Assembly: GCA_004282745.1 (NCBI GenBank)
Contig: SHMT01000013.1
Coordinates: 62,001 to 126,000 of the forward strand
Direction of reading: 5' to 3'
DNA length: 64,000 nt
From: Candidatus Scalindua sp. SCAELEC01
GTDB lineage: Bacteria > Planctomycetota > Brocadiia > Brocadiales > Scalinduaceae
Shown in pieces: positions 51,672 to 63,471 of the stretch. The notes beneath the pieces were generated by a model, which was not told the origin of the DNA, ran no database searches, and was given only the letters and a program-made list of their open reading frames with translations. The position numbers and the translations under genes were made by a program. Position 1 is the stretch's first letter. Each line of letters starts with the position of its first letter.

Positions 51672-53081
51672 ATGAAAACTAAAATGATTATTACACTACT
51701 CTCTTTTGGCTTTTTGCTCCCACTTTTAAATGGATGCGGGAAAAGTGATGATGCGGGAGGGCACTCTTCATCTGGCCCTACTAATTTGAATTTTGAACAG
51801 CAGGCGTTGAAAATGGAAGCAGAAGATCTGGCCAAACTAAATAAGAGTAAAGATCCTCATGCTTATGATACATTAAGCGGGAAGTATGATATGGACAAGA
51901 TCCATGCAGGTTTGGATATTGAACACGACCCCAACGAGGTTATAGCGATCGTAAACGGTGAAAACATCCTTCGCCTTGAACTCGATAAGATTGTCGACAA
52001 GGTAAAAGGTAAGATGAGCAGATCAAGATTGCATCAAGTTGAAAATCAAATATTAAAAGACTTAATTACTCAAGTATTGTTGAAACAATTCATCAAAAAA
52101 CAGAATATTACGGTAGATCCGGCTCGAGTTGAAGAGGAGATAAAAATTTACCGAGAAAATCTAAAGAAAAACCCTGAGACTAAAGATAAGACTCTTGAGA
52201 CAGTCCTGGAAGACCAGGGGGGTAGTTTAGACGAGCTGAGGGTTGCACTGGATATCTCCTTCTCGATAGATGACTATTTGAACAAGACCGTTACCGAAGA
52301 TGATTTGAAAAAGCATTTTAATGAGAATTTGAGCACATTCCGTGGCGAATCGGTAACCGTAAGCCATATTTATCTGGATACAAGAAAGATAAATGATGAG
52401 GAGAAGCTGGCTGAGGTAAAAAGGAAGATAGACAGCATTAAGGCTGAGCTTGACAATGGATCTGATTTTGTTGAACTCGTTGGAAAATACTCTGAGTGTC
52501 CTTCGGCACAAAACGGAGGGCAATTGGGGACTATTTCGAGAAAAGAGATGATCAAATCTTTCACCGATGCCGCTTTTGCCATGGACGTTAACACCATAAG
52601 CGACCCGGTAAAAACAGAATATGGCTATCACATTTTAATGGTTACCGATAAGCAAGAGGGAAAAGATGTGACATTTGAAGAGGTGCGGGATAAAGTGAAG
52701 ACAACGCTCTATAATGGTAAAACTATTGAGCTGATCGCAAGTCTGACAAAAAATGCAAATTCAGAAATTTTATTGGAGGGGCCACCGGCAGGTCATGGCA
52801 GTATGAGTATGCAAGGAGGAGCATCTCCTCACGGCGGCCAATATGGAGCATCTCCTCACGGAGGAGATATGCAGTCACCTCACGGCGGAGGCGCTTCACC
52901 ACACGGTGGTATGCAGTCACCACATGGCGGGACTTCTCCTCAGGGAGGTATGCGCAGCGTTGCACCGTCAAGCCCTTCTGTGCACGAGAAATTAGGCGCT
53001 CCCCACAAGGAGGTAAAACCTAAATCGATTGGAAAATCAAAAGAGGAGACTATTGAAGATTCATTTAGTCTGACACACTAA
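51672..53081 (+). CDS. PpiC-type peptidyl-prolyl isomerase lipoprotein with His-Gly repeats
   Basis: The 469-residue protein has a lipoprotein signal (lipobox LNGC, Cys at 22). A SurA-like N-terminal helical domain (about 85-220) is followed by a parvulin/PpiC domain (about 225-335: VSHIYLDTRK, FVELVGKYSECPSAQNGGQL, PVKTEYGYHILMV). It would fold or guard outer-membrane or secreted proteins. From about residue 373 to 430 there is a low-complexity tail of repeated SPHGG units (at least six) with Met and Gln, rich in His and Gly, likely to bind metal ions; the purpose is unknown. A final charged segment closes it. Confidence 0.82.
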   Translation: MKTKMIITLLSFGFLLPLLNGCGKSDDAGGHSSSGPTNLNFEQQALKMEAEDLAKLNKSKDPHAYDTLSGKYDMDKIHAGLDIEHDPNEVIAIVNGENILRLELDKIVDKVKGKMSRSRLHQVENQILKDLITQVLLKQFIKKQNITVDPARVEEEIKIYRENLKKNPETKDKTLETVLEDQGGSLDELRVALDISFSIDDYLNKTVTEDDLKKHFNENLSTFRGESVTVSHIYLDTRKINDEEKLAEVKRKIDSIKAELDNGSDFVELVGKYSECPSAQNGGQLGTISRKEMIKSFTDAAFAMDVNTISDPVKTEYGYHILMVTDKQEGKDVTFEEVRDKVKTTLYNGKTIELIASLTKNANSEILLEGPPAGHGSMSMQGGASPHGGQYGASPHGGDMQSPHGGGASPHGGMQSPHGGTSPQGGMRSVAPSSPSVHEKLGAPHKEVKPKSIGKSKEETIEDSFSLTH

Positions 53082-53343
53082 AGTGCGCGAATCTTAAAAG
53101 GGTGTTATTTTTGGCCTCAGGCTAAATGATACGTGTGAGAGGGGCGGAGAATTATTGAATAGTCTCAATAGTATACATCTCTACGTCATTCATTCCATTA
53201 TCAAGGCGCACAATGGGGTTAATTTGTTGTTTGACGCCGAAACCAGGAAATAAATTTGTTGAAAGGCGAGTTGTGAACCGGTAGTATGCGCGTTTTCCCT
53301 AATCCACCTAGCCGTTATTTTTTACTTATACCTAATAAAATCA

Positions 53344-54105
53344 ATGAATCCACAATTTCTTATTAAATTATCTGTTATCTTTTTCTGGTGTTCACTCTTT
53401 ATCTACACTTCATACTGGATAGTTGGCTTTTTTGGAAAAAGAGTGAGGTTCTTTGTGCTTTTGAGCGGTATAATTCTCCATGCTTCTGCGATTACGTTCA
53501 GAGGATTCGCCATAGAATACTTCCCATTAACAAACAAGTTTGAATCATTTACCGGTTTTGCCCTTGCCACATTCATTGTTCTTTTGTGTAACTCTAAAGT
53601 AGAGAGTTATGTATACAGGATCGCTCTCTTTTGTGTCGGATACTGCTTTTTAGTTGCCGCATCTTTTTTTTCAAAAAATCTCAGCTATGCGCCACCGCTC
53701 ATGTTAACAATATGGTATATCCTTCACGTCCCAATATCTTTCTTCTGTTACGCATTGTGGACAAGTGCATCAGCCGCCGCATTAGCCAAGTGCTTCTCTT
53801 CAAACAACCAGAGGCGATTTGAGCAAATAATAGATTTTGGATTTCAATATGGTTTTATAGCATTTTCAATATCAATGGTATTTGGTGGTCTCTGGGGATA
53901 TGTTGCCTGGGGCTCATACTTTATGTGGGACGCTAAGCTTCTCTGGTCGGTAATTATCTGGTTCTTTTATGCAACGTGTATCCATTTGGATTATTGGGCA
54001 GAAGCGAAAAAATTTAAGACAACTTTGGCCTTAGTTGGCTTTATCATACTGCTCACTACGTATGTCGGCACCGGTTTCCTTGCCCAGAGTTCTCATAGTT
54101 TTTAA
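53344..54105 (+). CDS. ccsA: CcsA-type cytochrome c assembly protein
   Basis: The 253-residue membrane protein has about eight segments and the tryptophan-rich haem-handling motif WGYVAWGSYFMWDAKLLWSV (near residue 187, the WGxxxxWD pattern). It belongs to System II cytochrome c biogenesis, in which CcsA and ResB/Ccs1 carry haem to the outside and attach it to apocytochromes. The ResB-like gene follows 59 bp downstream, in the same direction. Haem-ligand His residues lie near both ends of the motif. Confidence 0.85.
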   Translation: MNPQFLIKLSVIFFWCSLFIYTSYWIVGFFGKRVRFFVLLSGIILHASAITFRGFAIEYFPLTNKFESFTGFALATFIVLLCNSKVESYVYRIALFCVGYCFLVAASFFSKNLSYAPPLMLTIWYILHVPISFFCYALWTSASAAALAKCFSSNNQRRFEQIIDFGFQYGFIAFSISMVFGGLWGYVAWGSYFMWDAKLLWSVIIWFFYATCIHLDYWAEAKKFKTTLALVGFIILLTTYVGTGFLAQSSHSF

Positions 54106-54164
54106 ACTAAACCAGTATTACTAACCTTATCTATTCTTTAATGACGACGCGGTAGAGTAAAAAT

Positions 54165-55130
54165 ATGAAAGTATACGACTTCCTGATATCCCAAAAAACG
54201 GGAATTATAAGCGGATTTACGATTACGGGTCTCCTGATTATTGGCAGCCTGATCATGAACTATTGGCCACAATATTATGTCGGGCTTTCAGGAGAAGATA
54301 TTAATTTTTTCTTTCAAAATGTTAAGCCCATACACATCTGGTTCTATCTAATGTTTTTTGCCTTTATTATGTACGGAATCTTTATTTTTTTCTGTACCCT
54401 AGATTCAATTATCAGGAAGGTGAGAAGCGGAACGCGAAAAGTTGCTTTATATGGGGCCTCCATAGTACATATTGGATTTCTGGTTACCCTTGCCGCACAC
54501 TTAATAGGAGGTATTGGATCAGAATCGAGTAATCCTATTACCGTTGCCGGCACGTGGGTTAAAGCCGATGACTTTGAGATCAGGCTTGAAGACTTTAAAT
54601 CTACCTCGTATCCGAATGGGATGCCTAAAAGAATTTATGCAACTATGAAGTTAAGAAGAGATGGGCAAGAGTTTGAACGCGTCCTTGGGTACAACAACCC
54701 CATACTTTTAGATCATGGAGCAAAAGAGATTCTGCTCAGTAACTATGGAAATATGCCAGAATCAATTACCCTCGATATCGGTGGAGAGGAATTCGATTTG
54801 AGGATAGGTGATACGGTTACCATAGACGGTACAAAAGTGTATCTTGCCGACATATTCCTTCCTCCAAGGGTTCGTCTTCCTGTTATTAGGTTAGTTTCTG
54901 AAGGCGGGGACGAACAGAATAGTCAAATGTACCTTCCCATTGGCAAACAGAATAGACAAAATATTCTTGGGGAGGATTTAGCATTTATTAACATGAACAC
55001 CTCCACCGCAGTAGTTTTTACCGTTAAGGACAATCCAAGTATACCGCTTACTCTGGTAGCAATTGGATGCTTTGGTTCCGGTATGCTCCTTGTCATATTC
55101 AGGACCGCATACAAAATGGTGAGGGTCTAG
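54165..55130 (+). CDS. resB: ResB-like cytochrome c biogenesis protein
   Basis: The 321-residue protein has membrane segments at about 12-35, 60-77, 92-112 and 297-315 with a large periplasmic domain between the third and fourth (GTWVKADDFEIRLEDFKSTS, then GEEFDLRIGDTV). The layout matches ResB (Ccs1), shorter than the classical 500-residue form. With CcsA it forms the haem lyase. The ATG is 59 bp after the ccsA stop, and both run in one operon. Confidence 0.8.
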   Translation: MKVYDFLISQKTGIISGFTITGLLIIGSLIMNYWPQYYVGLSGEDINFFFQNVKPIHIWFYLMFFAFIMYGIFIFFCTLDSIIRKVRSGTRKVALYGASIVHIGFLVTLAAHLIGGIGSESSNPITVAGTWVKADDFEIRLEDFKSTSYPNGMPKRIYATMKLRRDGQEFERVLGYNNPILLDHGAKEILLSNYGNMPESITLDIGGEEFDLRIGDTVTIDGTKVYLADIFLPPRVRLPVIRLVSEGGDEQNSQMYLPIGKQNRQNILGEDLAFINMNTSTAVVFTVKDNPSIPLTLVAIGCFGSGMLLVIFRTAYKMVRV

Positions 55131-55274
55131 GACTTTTCTGTGGATAGAGGAGGAAAAGAGATCGCAGCTTTTGAGAAGTGGGATACTTTTGTAGCGTTCT
55201 AATCAAACAAAAAGCAGATGCACCATGTTGTCCCATTAAGGCCCTTACGAGTAAGTCTATTACCTGTAAGCTTC

Positions 55275-56213
55275 TTATATGTTGAACGACAGGCACGGTT
55301 TCAGTGTGCTTGGCTTTTCTTCTCTCTCCTCCCAGTAGCTGGTGCTCTCAAAGGAAGGTGCATGGATTGGCTTATTGTAAATCATTTCGTTAAAATCATA
55401 CTTGGGGTAGCACTCTTGCAGATACGCTATTTGGGAAGGAGCGGCATCCTTAAAAATGTCCGTTTTTTCTACAAAGAAATATTTTAAATCTTGATAAGTA
55501 AGTTGGTATTTGTTTGAAAAGGTCCCAGGATCGGTTTTTCTCTGGATAAACATACTATAGCGCTCTCTCCTATCATGTTTCTTAAACTCTTTTTCCACGG
55601 TGTTTAAATTAATGTACTTCGCTATTGCGGGAGCATTGTTAACTTCGTCGTACATTTTTAACTCCCCCATGTCTTTAAATAATAAGAAATCATAGGTGAT
55701 TTTATGCTTTGGGTTTATGGTGATGCAGATATAGTCGAGTTTGAGAAATTCTTTTGTATAATCAAGTATGTGCTTAAAGAGGGAAAATACGAGAAAGAGT
55801 TTTTTGGAATTGAGCATCATTGATACCCCATTATTGAACAATTCTGTATCACACGCAAGCATTGATATTTCGCATATTTTTTTGTCGCCTGCTCTTAGTT
55901 GGTTTAGCTCCTGGTGGTAAATTTCATCCATAGGCAGTCCTACAGAAGAATCGAGAATGACGGTGGTGGTGGCAATTACATCTTTTCCTGCTGTAGCAAC
56001 AAAAGTCGTAGTTTGAGGGTGGGCATTATGCATCCCCAGCCTTAACTTTGAATTTGAATTTTTGATGTACCCCTTCTTCGTATATTCTTTGTGGACCAGT
56101 GCTGCGGCACCTTCTAATTCTTCTTTTGTTCTGGCAACCCTAAAATCTATCTTATCAAGAAAATTGTGTAAGCTTTTACGGTCAGAACCATTACAATCTT
56201 TTGTTGATTTCAT
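55275..56213 (-). CDS. FeeM-like N-acyl amino acid synthase (GNAT fold)
   Basis: The 312-residue protein is of the N-acyl amino acid synthase FeeM type, related to autoinducer synthases and acetyltransferases. Matching stretches are FRVARTKEELEGAAALVHKE, AHPQTTTFVATAGKDVIATT, LRAGDKKICEISMLACDTEL and LDYICITINPKHKITYDFLL, near the GNAT acyl-carrier binding site. FeeM joins long-chain acyl groups from acyl carrier protein to amino acids such as tyrosine. The last 60 residues are not conserved. It is divergent from the resB gene. Substrate unknown. Confidence 0.75.
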   Translation of the reverse strand: MKSTKDCNGSDRKSLHNFLDKIDFRVARTKEELEGAAALVHKEYTKKGYIKNSNSKLRLGMHNAHPQTTTFVATAGKDVIATTTVILDSSVGLPMDEIYHQELNQLRAGDKKICEISMLACDTELFNNGVSMMLNSKKLFLVFSLFKHILDYTKEFLKLDYICITINPKHKITYDFLLFKDMGELKMYDEVNNAPAIAKYINLNTVEKEFKKHDRRERYSMFIQRKTDPGTFSNKYQLTYQDLKYFFVEKTDIFKDAAPSQIAYLQECYPKYDFNEMIYNKPIHAPSFESTSYWEEREEKPSTLKPCLSFNI

Positions 56214-56670
56214 AATATCGGTAAAATATACAAAAGGGGGCTTAAGTTAATTGGACGTGTCGTTAAGGTAACAAATAGCATGCCAAGCACAAAAAAACAG
56301 AGATTTCTAACTCATGATATCTCTTCAGAATTGATTGACGTTGTGAAGGAAAAAGCATACAGCAATCAATGCTTTCAGGTACTTAAAAATTAAACAGCTT
56401 TATTTGGGGGGAGTGATTCGAGAGTTAAAAGAGGGAATATTTTCACGTTAGAGGGGTAACAGGGAACGGTTCTAGCAAAACAATTTGGGCTGGTTTGTTT
56501 AAATTATCTACACGTGTCTAAATTTCCAACAGATTTACTTTTATGAGTCGCTAGAAAAGTACAAGGTTATCGTTATTTCCGGTGAAAAGAGTATGTCAAC
56601 TTTTTCCAACAACCGACTGAGACAAATAGTTTTGTAGCGTGCCGAGACTTAAATCTTAACCTTGTGCATT
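56214..56670. other. Gene-free stretch
   Basis: This holds the promoter of the FeeM-like gene. A 37-codon frame at 56280-56393 (MPSTKKQRFLTHDISSELID...) has a weak AAGG site but no recognisable homology, so it is not called a gene. AT-rich, no repeats. Confidence 0.5.
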
Positions 56671-56856
56671 TTAAGCCGTTGTTAACAGGTGAGGTGGGTA
56701 TGCTTGTTCCTGGACCCTAAATTTGTCTTTGTCACAACAGCAACTTTTAGGATTAATGAGGTTTGATTGTCCAAAATTACAACAGGTGTCGGGAAAATAA
56801 ACAGCTACGAGAGGTTCTGCCAATGAAAATAGTAAGGGAATCGAAAAATATTGCAT
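56671..56856 (-). CDS. Possible small cysteine-rich secreted protein
   Basis: The 61-residue frame opens MQYFSIPLLFSLAEPLVAVY, a signal-like hydrophobic start, then FPDTCCNFGQSNLINPKSCC with a CCC cluster. It begins 14 bp after the PilZ gene's stop in the same direction, with a G-rich site (GGGGTGGG) before the ATG. The five Cys in 20 residues could hold a metal or disulfides. I do not recognise it; it may be a real small gene or chance. Confidence 0.4.
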   Translation of the reverse strand: MQYFSIPLLFSLAEPLVAVYFPDTCCNFGQSNLINPKSCCCDKDKFRVQEQAYPPHLLTTA

Positions 56857-56870
56857 AAACCCACCCCTGT

Positions 56871-57326
56871 TTATGGCTCGTCATTAGTGTCTTCTCCCGT
56901 GAGGTATGAAGAGAGTATTTTTCCGCATATGAAATTCACATATCTTTGTCGATCGTTATGCTCCATCTTAAAGAACTTCACTCCTATGCTAAATTTATCC
57001 TCTTTTTTGGCAGTTGGGAGTTGCTCTGAATGTGAGATCTCTTCGCACCTCACAACACTGCATTTAAATATAAGGGGGGTTGGATCTTTAGTTAAATTTA
57101 TTTTAAGTTGCAATTCAGTGTTTTTGGCTATACTGTGCCTATTTTGAAACCGCAAGCCGTCTCCTCCCACATCTTCAACAGATTGAGGTCCGATCCATTC
57201 AGTATCGGGAAGGTATGAATAAAACAGGTATACGGGTACAGATAACCTTTCGCTCCTCCTGCTATCTTGAGACAGAAGCTCTTTTAGTTCATCTTTTTTA
57301 GAACTCATAATCTGACTTGCAGACAT
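56871..57326 (-). CDS. PilZ-domain protein (second)
   Basis: The 151-residue protein has an N-terminal helix, then SRRSERLSVPVYLFYSYLP (the RxxxR motif), VEDVGGDGLRFQNR (a DxGxxG variant of D/NxSxxG) and FKCSVVRCEEIS, KFSIGVKFFKME. These form a PilZ barrel that could bind c-di-GMP. The PilT/PilU genes are 4 kb further on, so a link to twitching motility is possible but not shown. A small cysteine-rich ORF follows. Confidence 0.78.
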   Translation of the reverse strand: MSASQIMSSKKDELKELLSQDSRRSERLSVPVYLFYSYLPDTEWIGPQSVEDVGGDGLRFQNRHSIAKNTELQLKINLTKDPTPLIFKCSVVRCEEISHSEQLPTAKKEDKFSIGVKFFKMEHNDRQRYVNFICGKILSSYLTGEDTNDEP

Positions 57327-57596
57327 TGCCTTGAGAAAAACAGAGTCTTATTAAAGCCTCTCTATAATAATAATAGAAATATGATAACTCATTCTACCTA
57401 TTTATTTCGAAAAAGCAATATTTTATGTACTGTCCCCATCTTATTATCTTTAATTGACAGAGCGAAAGCGGTTTGTATAATAAGCCTTTGGGTAATTCTC
57501 ATCATTAAGCGCTTTCAAGTACATAACGACCAACATAGTGTCAACAATTTAATCGAAATAGATATTTCGACAAACTTCCTTGCAGCATGCTATTAA

Positions 57597-59651
<2,055 letters not shown>

Positions 59652-59761
59652 TTTTGGCATTAAATTTGTGCATAAATACTCAAGCAATCTGACAGGGTAG
59701 AGGCTATTTCTTGTCTGGTAGAATACATCAGGTACATGAGAAAAGAGAAAATAATACAGAA

Positions 59762-61123
59762 ATGGAAAAATTAATTAAAGATGCCTTAAAAAGCGCAAAA
59801 GCTGATTACGTCGAGATTCGAATACAGGAGGGAAGAGGGACTGGAATCGCTTATGTGGGTAAAGAGTTGGAGAGTATCGGTGAAAGTACTGCAATAGGGG
59901 GTAGTGTCCGGGCATTAGTAAAAGGTGGATGGGGATTTGTAGCATTCAATGATATTGAAAACCTGTCCTACTATGTAAAAATGGCGTGCGAACAGGCACA
60001 ACTTGTTGAAAATAAAGACATTCTTCTTGCAGAAACTGACGTAATTCGTGACCATATCAAAACAAAAGTTGATATTGACCCTGCAGATATTTCCCTGACG
60101 GACAAGCATGACTTATGCCATAGATATAATAATATTATCCTCTCTTCAAAAAAAATCCAGACTACAAGTGTCAGATATGTTGATTCTCACAGTACGCAGT
60201 ACTTTGCAAACTTGGAAGGCAGTTTTATTGTAAGTGAGAATATTTTCTGTGGTGTTTCGTTTATGGCAATTGCTAAAGACGGTATGAACGTGCAGCAGGC
60301 ATATGACTCTGTTGGAGATCTCCGGGGATATAAGAACGTTGGAAATCTTGAGATGGTCTGTGAAGAGGTGACAAAGAGGGCCGTAGACTTACTCTCTGCA
60401 AAACCTGTGGAGGGTGGTAAATATACCGTAATCGTAGACCCAAAACTCTGTGGTGTATTTACCCATGAAGCTTTCGGTCATCTGAGCGAAGCTGATTTTA
60501 TTTATGAAAATGAAAAACTTCGCGAGATAATGAAGATTGGAAAACGTTTTGGTTCAGATGATTTAACGATTGTGGACGATGGTACAAGAGAAGGAGAGGC
60601 TGGTTATATTAAATATGATAGTGAAGGCACACCCTCGCAAAAAACATATCTGATAAAGAATGGCATTTTGGAAAGTAGGTTGCATTCGAGAGAAACCGCT
60701 GCGAAAATGGATGAGCGCCCAACAGGAAATTCGCGAGCAATTAGTTATGCTCACGAGCCAATTGTTCGCATGACGAACACCTATATGGAACCTCGCGATT
60801 GGGCATTTGATGATATGTTGGCAAGTACAGACGATGGTATCTATGCAATAGGTTCACTTGGCGGCCAAACGAACACAGAGATGTTTACGTTTAGCGCTGA
60901 AGAGGCGTACCGTATAAAAGGTGGCAAGCTCTGCGAAAATATCCGCGACGTAGTCTTAACGGGGAATGTATTTGAAACTTTGTTAAATATTGATGCAATT
61001 GGTAACGACCTTGTTCTTTTTGGAGGTCTTGGTGGTTGCGGTAAAGGTGGGCAGTCTCCGTTGAGGGTCAGTGACGGAGGCCCCCATATCAGAATACGGA
61101 ATGTAACAATTGGGGGAAGATAA
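59762..61123 (+). CDS. tldD: TldD-type metalloprotease subunit
   Basis: The protein of about 453 residues is a TldD/PmbA (U62) peptidase. The zinc-binding HExxxH is HEAFGH (near residue 237, in CGVFTHEAFGHLSEADF), with YVDSHSTQYF and GNDLVLFGGLGGCGKGGQSP in the later part. With TldE it degrades unfolded peptides. ATG 59762 is the likely start; the frame is open 51 bp upstream from a TTG. The partner tldE lies after the two PilT-type genes and starts at 63472. Confidence 0.85.
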   Translation: MEKLIKDALKSAKADYVEIRIQEGRGTGIAYVGKELESIGESTAIGGSVRALVKGGWGFVAFNDIENLSYYVKMACEQAQLVENKDILLAETDVIRDHIKTKVDIDPADISLTDKHDLCHRYNNIILSSKKIQTTSVRYVDSHSTQYFANLEGSFIVSENIFCGVSFMAIAKDGMNVQQAYDSVGDLRGYKNVGNLEMVCEEVTKRAVDLLSAKPVEGGKYTVIVDPKLCGVFTHEAFGHLSEADFIYENEKLREIMKIGKRFGSDDLTIVDDGTREGEAGYIKYDSEGTPSQKTYLIKNGILESRLHSRETAAKMDERPTGNSRAISYAHEPIVRMTNTYMEPRDWAFDDMLASTDDGIYAIGSLGGQTNTEMFTFSAEEAYRIKGGKLCENIRDVVLTGNVFETLLNIDAIGNDLVLFGGLGGCGKGGQSPLRVSDGGPHIRIRNVTIGGR

Positions 61124-61285
61124 GAGGCTGTAAAACCTCATCTCCCTTTCCTAGTAGAAACGGTAGACGATTCCTCTCTTCGGACTGAAGAATTTAAACC
61201 TATCCTAATGGCTTGGACAGTTGGAAGCCCATGAGAATGACACTTCAGATTCTCACATAAAATTGGAAAGGAGATAATCTGTCAT

Positions 61286-62326
61286 ATGGACATTACCGAA
61301 TTACTCAAATTTACAAAGGAACAGAACGCCTCAGATTTGCATATCAGTGCTGGGGAGCCTCCGGCAGTAAGAAAGGACGGTGATTTGCAAAAATTAGATT
61401 CGCCACCTCTGGATAAGGAAACAGTACATACCATCTTATATGAAATTCTCAATGATAAACAGCGCAAAACTTTTGAAGAAACACTGGAGTTGGATTTTGC
61501 CATATCATTTGGTGAGACCTCACGCTATAGGGTAAATGCCTTTGTGCAAAGTAGGGGGGAAGGAATCGTGTTCAGGACAATTCCAATCAAAATTCCAAGC
61601 TTAAGCCAATTAGGTCTCCCTGAAATCCTTGGGAAAATTGCAAAAAAAGAGAAAGGATTGGTACTCGTAACAGGACCAACGGGTAGCGGTAAATCGACCA
61701 CACTTGCAGGCATGATGGAGCTCATCAATACCGAAGATAAAGTACACATAATCACCGTTGAAGATCCTATTGAGTTTGAATATGAACCAAAAAAAGCCCT
61801 TATAAATCAAAGAGAGCTTGGTCCCCACACCAAGAGCTTTGCAAATGCGTTACGTTCTGCATTAAGAGAAGATCCTGATGTGATTTTGGTTGGGGAGATG
61901 AGAGACTTGGAAACCATCTCCTTGGCAATAACTGCGGCAGAGACAGGCCACCTGGTTTTTGGTACGCTGCATACGTCAAGCGCACCAAAAACAATTGACA
62001 GGATTATAGACGTGTTCCCGGCGGACCAACAGTCACAAATTAGGGCGATGTTTTCAGAATCAATACTCGCCGTTATCAGCCAAAATCTTGTAAAGCGGAA
62101 AGATAGAACAGGCAGGGTTGCGGCTCTAGAGATAATGGTTGTAACCCCTGCCATTAGAAACCTCATTAGAGAGGGGAAGGTGGCCCAAATACACTCCTCC
62201 ATACAGACAGGAAAGCAATTTGGGATGCAGACGATGGATAATGCCTTAAGAGAGCTTTATGAAAATGAGATTGTTGGATTCGATGATATACAAAAACTAT
62301 TGACGAACCCCGATATCATAAGATAG
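61286..62326 (+). CDS. pilT: PilT-type twitching motility ATPase (first)
   Basis: The 346-residue ATPase powers type IV pilus retraction. It has a PAS-like N-terminal domain, Walker A GPTGSGKSTT (near residue 131), Asp box ITVEDPIEF, Walker B DPDVILVGEMRD, the His box LVFGTLHTSSA, and the PilT C-terminal AIRNLIREGKVAQIHSSIQT. GGAAAGGAGA precedes the ATG. It follows tldD by 160 bp, with a small hairpin (TGAGAAT/ATTCTCA) in between. The second PilT follows after 38 bp. Confidence 0.93.
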   Translation: MDITELLKFTKEQNASDLHISAGEPPAVRKDGDLQKLDSPPLDKETVHTILYEILNDKQRKTFEETLELDFAISFGETSRYRVNAFVQSRGEGIVFRTIPIKIPSLSQLGLPEILGKIAKKEKGLVLVTGPTGSGKSTTLAGMMELINTEDKVHIITVEDPIEFEYEPKKALINQRELGPHTKSFANALRSALREDPDVILVGEMRDLETISLAITAAETGHLVFGTLHTSSAPKTIDRIIDVFPADQQSQIRAMFSESILAVISQNLVKRKDRTGRVAALEIMVVTPAIRNLIREGKVAQIHSSIQTGKQFGMQTMDNALRELYENEIVGFDDIQKLLTNPDIIR

Positions 62327-62364
62327 AGAATTTTTGCTCACTGTTTTTGAGGTTGGTATAGTAA

Positions 62365-63471
62365 ATGGACATGAGAGAGATTTTGGAAGAGATGGTAAGG
62401 CTGGATGCTTCAGACGTTTACCTGACGGTACATTTTCCGCCAGCTTATCGTGTAGACGGTAAAATTATACCGAGTGAATGTGCTCCACTGGAGGCTTACG
62501 ATACCGAGAAGTTTGCCTTTGAGGCCATGACGGAGAAGCAAAAGGCAATCTTTATTGAAGAGAAAGAGATGAATCTTGCTCTTGGTATTAAGTCTCTCGG
62601 TCGTTTTCGGGTAAATGTGTTATATCAAAGGAGCAGTATTAGCATCGTTATTCGTCAAATAAAACTTGATATCAAAACAGTTGATGATTTACAGTTGCCT
62701 GAAGTCTTGAAAAGCGTCATAATGGACAAACGAGGACTTGTCCTCGTAGTTGGCGGTACCGGTTCGGGAAAATCTACATCACTCGCAGCGATGATAGACC
62801 ATAGAAATGCAACCTCTCATGGCCATATTATTACGGTTGAAGACCCAATTGAATTTATTCATAAACACAAAAAATCGATAATAACCCAAAGGGAGGTTGG
62901 GATGGACACCCTCTCCTTTGCCGATGCTTTAAAAAACACCTTGAGGCAGGCACCAGATGTTATTCTCATAGGTGAGATTAGGGATACCAATACCATGGAA
63001 TCTGCCATTACCTTTTCTGAAACGGGTCATCTTTGCCTCGGGACCTTACATGCGAACAATGCCAATCAAGCGATTGAACGTGTTATCAATTTCTTCCCGT
63101 CAGAAAGACACGACCAAATATATCTTTTACTCTCGCTAAATCTCAATGCAATCATATCTCAAAGACTGATACCGACAATTGCGGGAGGGAGAGCCGCTGC
63201 TTTTGAGATATTGTTAAGTAGCCCAAGAATAAAAGACTTACTGGTAAAAGGTGAAATAGAGTTGTTGAAGGAAGCCATGTCACAGGGCAACCAGGAAGGC
63301 ATGTTGACATTCGACCAATCAATATTTAATCTATACCGATCAAAAATAATAAGTTATGAAAATGCACTTGCTTATGCGGACAGCACCAATGATGTACGCT
63401 TAAGGATAAAGACTGAAAATTTGGCACCGGAAGAGCATCAATCAAAACCAACCTTTAAAATTAGAGAATAG
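62365..63471 (+). CDS. pilU: PilT/PilU-type ATPase (second)
   Basis: The 368-residue ATPase is a PilT paralogue of the PilU type: Walker A GGTGSGKSTS, ITVEDPIEFIH, Walker B APDVILIGEIRD and LCLGTLHANNANQAIERVIN, with SPRIKDLLVKGEIELLKEAM at the end, where PilT has AIRNLIR. PilU works with PilT in forceful retraction. It starts 38 bp after pilT and its stop is directly followed by the tldE ATG. Confidence 0.88.
   Translation: MDMREILEEMVRLDASDVYLTVHFPPAYRVDGKIIPSECAPLEAYDTEKFAFEAMTEKQKAIFIEEKEMNLALGIKSLGRFRVNVLYQRSSISIVIRQIKLDIKTVDDLQLPEVLKSVIMDKRGLVLVVGGTGSGKSTSLAAMIDHRNATSHGHIITVEDPIEFIHKHKKSIITQREVGMDTLSFADALKNTLRQAPDVILIGEIRDTNTMESAITFSETGHLCLGTLHANNANQAIERVINFFPSERHDQIYLLLSLNLNAIISQRLIPTIAGGRAAAFEILLSSPRIKDLLVKGEIELLKEAMSQGNQEGMLTFDQSIFNLYRSKIISYENALAYADSTNDVRLRIKTENLAPEEHQSKPTFKIRE

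Noticed and set aside
56280-56393. 37-codon frame MPSTKKQRFLTHDISSELID...
   Set aside because: Weak SD, no homology that I recognise and no neighbour support; not enough to call a gene.
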